64,000 nucleotides of DNA, taken from contig AP018533.1 in NCBI GenBank assembly GCA_003573975.1, positions 1,488,001 to 1,552,000 on the forward strand. The letters are read 5' to 3'. A program made the translations under genes and the position numbers. This DNA comes from Clostridiales bacterium CCNA10. GTDB taxonomy: Bacteria > Bacillota > Clostridia > Oscillospirales > Oscillospiraceae. The notes under the pieces are model-generated. The model did no database searches, was not told the origin of the DNA, and was given only the letters and a program-made list of their open reading frames with translations. Positions 57,255 to 64,000 of the stretch are shown piece by piece. Within the stretch, counting starts at the first letter, position 1; each line of letters starts with the position of its first letter.

Positions 57255-59224
57255 TGGCGATTATCAAAATGAAGCGGCTGCATCTGCTGGCGCTGCGGAG
57301 CGACCGGGAGGAGCTGCTGCACACCTTACAGCGGATGGGCTGCGTGGAGATCAGCGAGCCGGCAGAGGCGGACGGCCGTTCCGACGCACCCCCAGGAGAC
57401 TGGGAGGGGCTGACGGCTGTTCTGGAACTTCGGACGCCGGACGGCTCCGCCCTGACCCAGGTGCAGGAGGAGAAGCAGTCGGCGGAGCGGGCGCTGTCCG
57501 TGCTGTCCCGCTGCGGGGCCAAAGGCAGAGGGATGCTCACCCCGCGGCCCCAGCTGACCGAGGAGGAGCTGTTTGAGCCGGCCGCCTGCGCCGCAGGGAC
57601 GCGGGCGGTGGAGGCGGTGCTCCAGAAGGACCGGGAGGCCGCCCTGCTCCAGGCGGAGCAGGGGAAGCTGACCGCCCAGAAGGCGGCGCTGGCCCCCTGG
57701 CTGTCCCTGGACCTCCCTCTGGAGAGCGGCTCCACCCGTGAGATGCTGGTGCAGTTCGGTACTCTGACCGCCGCACGTCCCCTGGAGGAGGCCCAGCGGA
57801 CGGTGGAAGAGGCCAGCGAGTTGGCCCAGCTGATCCAGGCCAGCGCCGGCCGGGAGGTGCGCTATTGCCTGCTGGTCTGCCACAAGAGCGCCCAGGAGGC
57901 GGTCCTGGAAGCCCTGCGGGACTTCGGCTGGTCCAAAGTTTCGCTGAACGGATGGACCGGGACGGCCCGGGAAAATGACGCCCGTCTGGACCGGGAGCTG
58001 TCCGAAAACGCGGAGCGTCTCCGGCAGACAGAGGAGGAACTGGCCGGCATGACCGGCCTGGCAGATGACGTCCGCCGGGCCTCGGACCGGGCCTCGGTGC
58101 TCATCGACCGGGAGGAGAGCCGGGCCAGGCTCCGGGATACGGAGCAGACCTTCCTGCTCCGGGGGTGGATCCCCGCGGAGCGGTGGGAGGATACGGAGCG
58201 GAAGCTGTCCGCCTACCCCTGCGCCTGGCAGGTGGAGGACCCAGCGGAGGAGGAGTACCCCCAGGTGCCGGTGAGCCTGAAAAACAACTGGCTCACCCGC
58301 CCGCTGAACATGGTTACGGAGATGTATTCCCTGCCTGCCTACGGAACGGTGGACCCCAACCCCCTGATGGCCCCATTCTTCATCCTGTTTTACGGTGTGA
58401 TGATGGCAGACATGGGATACGGGCTTTTGATGATGCTGGCCTCTGTGGTGGTGCTGACCAAGGCGCGCCCCCAGAAGGGGATGCACGACTTTTTTGCCCT
58501 GCTTGGCCTGTGCGGCGTGAGCACTTTCCTCATGGGGACGCTGACCGGCGGCTTCTTTGGGGATTTCATCCCCCAGCTGCTGAAGCTGCTGAATCCGGAG
58601 AGCACCTTCGTGTGGTTCTGGCCGCCCCTGTTCACCCCGTTGGATAACACCCTTCAGATCCTGATCGGCTCCATGGCCCTGGGCGTCGTCCAGATCGTCA
58701 CGGGCATGGCCATCAGCTTCGTTCAAAAGCTCCGAAATGGGAAGTGGATGGACGCGGTGTGGGAAGAGGTCACCTGGTGGCTGGTCTTTGCCGGGATCGC
58801 CCTGGCGGTGCTGGGGACGACCAACATGGTCCTGTACGCCGGTGTGGCTATGGTGTTTGCCGGGCCGCTGATCACAGGGAAGGGCTTTGGAAAACTCACT
58901 GGGATCTTCGGGTCCCTTTACAACCATGTGACCGGCTACTTCGGCGACATCCTGTCCTACTCCCGTCTGATGGCTCTGATGCTGGCCGGCTCGGTCATTG
59001 CCCAGGTGTTCAACACACTGGGGGCCATCCCCGGGAACGTGGTCATCTTTGTGGTGATTTCTATGGTGGGCAACGCCCTGAACTTCGCCCTGAACCTGCT
59101 GGGCTGCTATGTCCACGACCTGCGTCTCCAGTGTCTGGAATACTTCGGGAAATTCTATGAGGACGGCGGAAAGCCCTTCCGTCCCCTGGATCTGAACACA
59201 AAATACTACAACGTGGTCAAATAA
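57254..59224 (+). CDS. atpI: V-type ATPase subunit I (a subunit)
   Basis: 656 residues: a long cytosolic N-terminal half with coiled coils (about 1-350) and a C-terminal membrane half with about eight segments starting at ITNPLMAPFFILFYGVMMADMGYGLL-type sequence (here DPNPLMAPFFILFYG). GDILSYSRLMALMLAGSVIAQ holds the conserved arginine of the ion channel. It passes ions to the rotor ring. Confidence 0.92.
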   Translation: MAIIKMKRLHLLALRSDREELLHTLQRMGCVEISEPAEADGRSDAPPGDWEGLTAVLELRTPDGSALTQVQEEKQSAERALSVLSRCGAKGRGMLTPRPQLTEEELFEPAACAAGTRAVEAVLQKDREAALLQAEQGKLTAQKAALAPWLSLDLPLESGSTREMLVQFGTLTAARPLEEAQRTVEEASELAQLIQASAGREVRYCLLVCHKSAQEAVLEALRDFGWSKVSLNGWTGTARENDARLDRELSENAERLRQTEEELAGMTGLADDVRRASDRASVLIDREESRARLRDTEQTFLLRGWIPAERWEDTERKLSAYPCAWQVEDPAEEEYPQVPVSLKNNWLTRPLNMVTEMYSLPAYGTVDPNPLMAPFFILFYGVMMADMGYGLLMMLASVVVLTKARPQKGMHDFFALLGLCGVSTFLMGTLTGGFFGDFIPQLLKLLNPESTFVWFWPPLFTPLDNTLQILIGSMALGVVQIVTGMAISFVQKLRNGKWMDAVWEEVTWWLVFAGIALAVLGTTNMVLYAGVAMVFAGPLITGKGFGKLTGIFGSLYNHVTGYFGDILSYSRLMALMLAGSVIAQVFNTLGAIPGNVVIFVVISMVGNALNFALNLLGCYVHDLRLQCLEYFGKFYEDGGKPFRPLDLNTKYYNVVK

Positions 59225-59773
<549 letters not shown>

Positions 59774-59786
59774 GGGAGCGGCGCGT

Positions 59787-60476
59787 ATGGACGGAATTGA
59801 AAAAATCACCGCGCGCATCCGTGCGGACGCGGATGCGGAGCTGGCCCAGCTGAGGGAACAGACCGAGACCCAGATCCTGGAGATCCAGGCCCAGGCGAAG
59901 GCACAGATGGACCAGGAGCGGACCGCCATCCTGGCCAGAGGCCGGAGGGCGGCGGAGGAGCGGTTAGAGCGGCTGAAGTCTGCGGCCCAGCTGGAGCGGC
60001 GGAAGCTGGAGCTGGCCGCCAAGCAGGAGGTGCTGTCCGAGGCCTTCGAGCAGGCGCTGGAGAAGCTGTGCGCCCTGCCGGAGGAGGAGTACATCCAGCT
60101 GCTGACTGGTATGGTGCTCCAGGCGGTGTCCACCGGACGGGAACAGCTGGTGTTCTCGCCCAGAGACCGCAGCCGCATCGGCAAGCAGGTCGTTGTGGCC
60201 GCCAACGAGGCCCTGGTGAAGGCGGTGGCCCCGGAGCTGCCCGACTCCCTGACAGACTCCCGGGTGGGGGCTCTGCTGGGCAAGGTGGTCAACAGCGCCG
60301 CGGCGCAGATCACCGGCACCGGCCTGCTCTCCCTGGCGGAGGAGACCCGTCCCATCCGGGGCGGCTTCATCCTGGTGGACGGACCGGTGGAGGTCAACTG
60401 CTCCTTTGAGACGCTGGTCCGCCTCCAGCGGGAGAAGCTGGAGAATCAGGCGGCGGAGCTCCTGTTTGAAAATTAG
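59787..60476 (+). CDS. atpE: V-type ATPase subunit E (peripheral stalk)
   Basis: 229 residues. N-terminal helix (IEKITARIRADADAELAQLREQTETQILEIQAQAKAQMDQE) and a C-terminal globular domain (GGFILVDGPVEVNCSFETLVRLQREKL). It holds the head to the membrane part. The last three codons, ...FEN and the TAG stop, come from the start of the repeat copy at 60471, so the C-terminal end was reset by the repeat. Confidence 0.9.
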   Translation: MDGIEKITARIRADADAELAQLREQTETQILEIQAQAKAQMDQERTAILARGRRAAEERLERLKSAAQLERRKLELAAKQEVLSEAFEQALEKLCALPEEEYIQLLTGMVLQAVSTGREQLVFSPRDRSRIGKQVVVAANEALVKAVAPELPDSLTDSRVGALLGKVVNSAAAQITGTGLLSLAEETRPIRGGFILVDGPVEVNCSFETLVRLQREKLENQAAELLFEN

Positions 60477-60602
60477 GAATGAGGAGTTAGGAATTAGGAA
60501 TTGAATGCCACTTGAAAACCTTGACGCGGTATGAGTTTTCTGCGGCCAGACTGGAATGAGAAACGGAGCAGAGAATGGGAAAACTCTTGATTCCTAACTT
60601 TA
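60471..60602. repeat. GGAATTAGGA palindromic repeat, copy C (atpE-atpC gap)
   Basis: Left arm AATTAGGAATGAGGAGTTAG then GAATTAGGAATT (60471-60502) is nearly identical to the left arm of copy A. The right arm is worn down to GATTCCTAACTTT (60589-60601). It overlaps the end of atpE and ends 15 bases before atpC. Confidence 0.8.
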
Positions 60603-60616
60603 AGAAAGGGGGGCGT

Positions 60617-61618
60617 ATGTTGTCCCGCAATAAAGATACGGATTATTTAGCCCTCTCCGCCCGGATCCACGCCATGGAGGGCCGGCTTCTGACCCGGGAC
60701 CGGATGGATCGGATGATCGACGCCCGGGAGGAGAGCGAGGCGCTGAAGGTCCTCACAGAGTGCGGCTACGGCGGCGCGGAGGGCCTGCGGGCCCAGGATG
60801 TGGAGCGTGTGCTGGCCACCGCCCGGGCGGAGACCTTTCAGGAGCTGAGCACAGCCGCCCCCGATCCCCGGGTGGTGGATGTGTTCCGGCTGAAATACGA
60901 CTATCACAACGCCAAGGTGCTGGTGAAGGCGGAGGCCATGGGGATCGACGCCGGGAGGCTGCTGCTGGACGGCGGGCGCGTGCCCGCCTCTGGGCTGGCC
61001 GAGAACTATCAAAAGGAGCAGCTGGGCGGCCTGTCCCTCCGCTTTCAAAGTGCGATCCGGGAGGCCCGGGAGACCCTGGCTGCCTCCCACGATCCTCAGC
61101 TGGCCGACCTGGCTCTGGACCGGGCCTGCTACGAGGAGATGGCCCAGCTGGCCCGGGAGACCGGGAGCGGCTTCCTCCAGGGGTATGTCCGCCTTGCGGT
61201 GGATGTGGCCAACCTGAGGGCCGCCGTCCGGGTGGCCCGGATGGGGAAGGGGAGCGAGTTTTTATCCCAGGTGCTGCTGCCCGGCGGGAGTGTGTCCCAG
61301 CGGACCCTGGCCGCAGCCAGGGGAGAGGAGCTGAGCGCCCTGTTCCAGAACGGGGCGCTGGCCCAGGCCGCGGAGCTGGGGGCCAAGGCGGCCCGTCCGG
61401 CGGGCGGCTCCCTCACCGCCTTTGAGCGGGAGTGTGACAACGCCCTGACCCGCTATTTGGGGGATGCCCGGCGGGTGCCCTTCGGTGTGGAGACGGTCAT
61501 CGCCTATCTGTACGCCAAGGAGGCGGAGCTGACGGCCATCCGCACCATCCTGGCCGGCCGGCGGGCCGGTTTGGACGGGGCCGTCATCCGGGAGCGCCTG
61601 CGGGAGACCTATGTATAG
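60617..61618 (+). CDS. atpC: V-type ATPase subunit C (d-like)
   Basis: 333 residues, all-helical, with DYLALSARIHAMEGRLL at the start and RLKYDYHNAKVLVKAEAMG near residue 95, family blocks of the funnel-shaped subunit that links central stalk and rotor. The ATG at 60617 is chosen because AAGGGGGG lies upstream; an upstream in-frame start at 60575 would take in repeat sequence and is rejected. Confidence 0.9.
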   Translation: MLSRNKDTDYLALSARIHAMEGRLLTRDRMDRMIDAREESEALKVLTECGYGGAEGLRAQDVERVLATARAETFQELSTAAPDPRVVDVFRLKYDYHNAKVLVKAEAMGIDAGRLLLDGGRVPASGLAENYQKEQLGGLSLRFQSAIREARETLAASHDPQLADLALDRACYEEMAQLARETGSGFLQGYVRLAVDVANLRAAVRVARMGKGSEFLSQVLLPGGSVSQRTLAAARGEELSALFQNGALAQAAELGAKAARPAGGSLTAFERECDNALTRYLGDARRVPFGVETVIAYLYAKEAELTAIRTILAGRRAGLDGAVIRERLRETYV

Positions 61619-61633
61619 CGGAGGTGGATGGAG

Positions 61634-61942
61634 ATGTATCGCATCGCAGTGATCGGAGACCCGGACAGTGTGCTGGGCTTCAAAGCCCTGGGGCTGGAGG
61701 TGTGTCCGGCGGAGGATGTGGAGCAGGCCCGACAGGCCATCCACCGGATGGCAAAAGAGAACTACGCCATTTTGTACCTCACCGAGCAGCTGGCCGCCCA
61801 GCTGCAGTCTGAGATCGCCCGGTATCAGGACGCCCTGACCCCGGCCATCATCCTCATCCCCGGCAAGGAGGGCTCACTGGGCATCGGCATGGCCAATGTC
61901 ACCAACGCCGTGGAGCGGGCAGTGGGCGCAGATATTTTATAA
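61634..61942 (+). CDS. atpF: V-type ATPase subunit F
   Basis: 102 residues. [35 protein letters not shown], then [12 protein letters not shown] and [17 protein letters not shown], the CheY-like fold of subunit F in the central stalk. The ATG at 61634 is nine bases after GGAGG; the ATG at 61628 is only three bases after it. Confidence 0.92.
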   Translation: MYRIAVIGDPDSVLGFKALGLEVCPAEDVEQARQAIHRMAKENYAILYLTEQLAAQLQSEIARYQDALTPAIILIPGKEGSLGIGMANVTNAVERAVGADIL

Positions 61943-61971
61943 AAATTGACCCGAAAGAAGGTTATAAGCCT

Positions 61972-63747
61972 ATGGGAAAGATCGTCAAGGTCTCCGGCCC
62001 TCTGGTGGTGGCCACAGGGATGGAGGAGGCCAACATGGCCGACGTGGTCCGTGTGGGCGAGCAGCGCCTGATCGGCGAGATCCTGAATATGACTGGGGAC
62101 GCCGCCTCCATCCAGGTCTATGAGGAGACCTCCGGACTGGGGCCCGGCGCTGAGGTGGTCACCACCGGCGCGCCCCTGTCCGTGGAGCTGGGCCCCGGCC
62201 TGATCGAGAATATTTACGACGGGATCCAGCGCCCTCTGGAGGTCATCCGGGAGGTCAGCGGAAGCAACAGCCTCCCCCGGGGCGTGGAGGTGCCCGCCCT
62301 GGACCGGGAGAAGAAGTGGGCGTTCACCCCGGCCGTCCAGCCCGGGACCCGGGTGGTGGGTGGCGATGTGCTGGGCACGGTCCAGGAGACCGAGTCCATC
62401 CTCCACAAGATCATGCTGCCCCCCAGAATGAAGGGGACCATCGTGTCCATCCAGGGCGGCCCCTTTACCGTCACCGAGACGGTGGCCGTGCTGGAGCAGG
62501 AGGACGGCTCCCGGGTGGAGCTGCCTATGATGCAGAAATGGCCTGTCCGTGTGGGCCGCCCCTATAAGCACAAGTATCCCCCTGTGGTGCCCCTCCAGTC
62601 CGGACAGCGGATCGTGGACACCTTCTTCCCCGTGGCCAAGGGGGGCACCGCCGCCATCCCCGGCCCCTTCGGCTCCGGCAAGACGGTGATGCAGCACGCC
62701 CTGGCCAAGTGGTCCGACGTGGACTTGGTGGTCTATATCGGCTGCGGCGAGCGGGGCAACGAGATGACCGACGTGCTCCGGGAGTTCCCCGAGCTGGTGG
62801 ACCCCCGTACCGGTCAGTCGCTGATGAAGCGGACAGTGCTCATCGCCAACACCTCTGATATGCCGGTGGCCGCCCGTGAGGCGTCCATCTACACCGGCAT
62901 CACCATCGCAGAGTACTTCCGGGACATGGGTTACGCCGTGGCCGTCATTGCCGACTCCACCTCCCGCTGGGCCGAGGCCCTGCGCGAGATGTCCGGCCGT
63001 CTGGAGGAGATGCCCGGCGAGGAGGGCTATCCCGCCTACCTCAGCTCCCGCCTGGCCCAGTTCTATGAGCGGGCCGGCTCCGTGGCCTGCCTGGGCTCCG
63101 ACGAGGACCGCCGGGGCAGCCTTACCGCCGTGGGCGCGGTGTCCCCTCCCGGCGGCGACCTGTCCGAGCCGGTCTCTCAGGCCACCATGCGCATTGTGAA
63201 GGTGTTCTGGGCCCTGGATTCCTCTCTGGCCTACCGCCGCCACTTCCCGGCCATCAACTGGCTCAACTCCTATTCCCTCTATCTGGACTCCCTGAAGCCC
63301 TGGTATGACGAGCATCTGGGCAAGGACTTCCTTCAGAACCGGGAGTGGGCCATGGCCGTGCTTCAGGAGGAGGCCAGCCTGAACGAGATCGTCCAGCTGG
63401 TGGGTAAGGACTCCCTCTCCGCCAGGGACCAGATCACGCTGGAGACCGCCAAGATGATCCGGGAGGACTTTCTGCAGCAGAACTCCTTTGTGGACATTGA
63501 CTCCTACTCGGAGTATGACCGGCAGGCGCGGATGCTTGCCCTTATCCGGGAGTATGACGGGCACTGCCGGGAGGCGGCGGAGCGGGGCGGAGACCTGGCT
63601 CAGATGTTCTCCATCCCCGCCCGGGAGAAGATCGGCCGGGCCAAATCGGTCCCTGCGAACCAGTATATGGATAACTATGCCAATATTATGGTGGAGATGG
63701 ACGAGGAGATCAACGCCATTGCGGAGAAGGGAGAGGAAGCACTGTGA
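61972..63747 (+). CDS. atpA: V-type ATPase catalytic subunit A
   Basis: 591 residues. P-loop GPFGSGKT at 231-238, and an A-type 'non-homologous' insert before it (about 110-200). [31 protein letters not shown] is the catalytic signature. It hydrolyses or makes ATP in the head. AGAAGG lies before the ATG. Its stop overlaps the GTG of atpB (GTGA). Confidence 0.96.
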   Translation: MGKIVKVSGPLVVATGMEEANMADVVRVGEQRLIGEILNMTGDAASIQVYEETSGLGPGAEVVTTGAPLSVELGPGLIENIYDGIQRPLEVIREVSGSNSLPRGVEVPALDREKKWAFTPAVQPGTRVVGGDVLGTVQETESILHKIMLPPRMKGTIVSIQGGPFTVTETVAVLEQEDGSRVELPMMQKWPVRVGRPYKHKYPPVVPLQSGQRIVDTFFPVAKGGTAAIPGPFGSGKTVMQHALAKWSDVDLVVYIGCGERGNEMTDVLREFPELVDPRTGQSLMKRTVLIANTSDMPVAAREASIYTGITIAEYFRDMGYAVAVIADSTSRWAEALREMSGRLEEMPGEEGYPAYLSSRLAQFYERAGSVACLGSDEDRRGSLTAVGAVSPPGGDLSEPVSQATMRIVKVFWALDSSLAYRRHFPAINWLNSYSLYLDSLKPWYDEHLGKDFLQNREWAMAVLQEEASLNEIVQLVGKDSLSARDQITLETAKMIREDFLQQNSFVDIDSYSEYDRQARMLALIREYDGHCREAAERGGDLAQMFSIPAREKIGRAKSVPANQYMDNYANIMVEMDEEINAIAEKGEEAL

Positions 63748-64000
63748 TCCGGGAATATAAGACGATCCAGGAGATCTCCGGCCCGCTGATGGTGGTGGAT
63801 CACGTTCAGGGCGTCACCTATGACGAGCTGGGCGAGATCGAACTGACAGACGGCACCGTCCGGCGCTGCCAGGTGCTGGAGGTCAACGGCGACTCCGCCG
63901 TGGTCCAGCTATTTGAAAATTCCGCCGGTATCAATCTGGCTGAGTCCAAGATCCGCTTCCTGGGGCATCCCCTTCAGCTGGGCGTTTCAGAGGATATGCT
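63744..64000 (+). CDS. atpB: V-type ATPase subunit B, N-terminal part (cut by window end)
   Basis: 85 codons from a GTG start inside [61 protein letters not shown] is the beta-barrel N terminus of the non-catalytic B subunit. Subunit D is expected just beyond the window. Confidence 0.94.
   Translation, partial: MIREYKTIQEISGPLMVVDHVQGVTYDELGEIELTDGTVRRCQVLEVNGDSAVVQLFENSAGINLAESKIRFLGHPLQLGVSEDM

Noticed and set aside
57326-59116. A 596-codon open frame opposite atpI, and similar ones opposite atpA, glnS and accC
   Set aside because: All are antisense to well-recognised genes and have compositionally odd translations with no ribosome sites.
60575-61618. A longer atpC starting at 60575
   Set aside because: The added residues would be encoded by the repeat element and lie upstream of the good ribosome site before 60617.

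Overview
The window is high-GC DNA (roughly 60-63% by eye) from a spore-forming, Gram-positive gut-type Clostridium, most like the Oscillospiraceae (Flavonifractor / Lawsonibacter / Intestinimonas group). The evidence is the spoIIAA-spoIIAB-sigF operon, an LTA-synthase-like enzyme, T-box and THF riboswitch regulation, a FabK-type FASII operon, a two-gene SUF-like Fe-S system and a V-type ATPase. The genus is an inference from gene content and composition.

Layout. 1-7.7 kb: end of a diaminopropionate ammonia-lyase gene, a YoaK-like membrane protein, a THF riboswitch with the folate ECF S-component folT, an LTA-synthase-like sulfatase, a Bax-inhibitor-1 protein, an amino-acid:cation symporter and a nitroreductase. 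7.8-9.6 kb: nrdR, whose terminator hairpin is split by an intact IS3-family element inserted in its loop. 9.6-14.5 kb: a GNAT acetyltransferase and T-box-controlled pheS-pheT; PheT carries about 105 extra residues that look like a second tRNA-binding domain. 14.7-25.9 kb: sufC/sufB-like pair, NAD(P)HX repair enzyme, alr-mazF, unknown secreted and membrane proteins, a MATE transporter and the sigma-F operon. 26-36.6 kb: one long minus-strand lipid operon (acpP-accBCDA-fabH-fabK-fabK paralogue-fabD-fabG-fabF-fabZ-marR) with a palindromic operator just downstream of its promoter. 36.9-40.8 kb: a KdpDE-like two-component pair and glnS.

40.8-45.6 kb is a lower-GC, partly decayed island: dead birA behind a BirA-type operator, intact bioY, a deleted bioB fragment, intact bioD and bioA, then remnants of an M24 peptidase and an oligopeptide ABC ATPase on the other strand. 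As the neighbouring lipid operon encodes a biotin-dependent acetyl-CoA carboxylase, the picture is of a cell that takes up biotin (BioY) and has lost the last step of making it, at least at this locus. 45.6-56.5 kb: DUF4358 lipoprotein, pnuC with an attenuator-like leader, an FAD-dependent oxidoreductase, tRNA-Gln(CUG), a glycoside-hydrolase-like protein, an SDR, a lipid kinase, an ECF sigma/anti-sigma pair, a DUF4352-like lipoprotein, TatD with its linked radical SAM protein, and a thioesterase. 56.9 kb to the end: V-type ATPase operon (G/H-I-K-E-C-F-A-B, last gene cut) whose K subunit carries the ligand set of Na+-binding rotors.

A short palindromic repeat built from GGAATTAGGA-like units occurs three times between co-directional genes (pheS/pheT, sufC/sufB, atpE/atpC); in the last case it supplies the stop codon of atpE. 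No CRISPR array, rRNA or phage region was seen.
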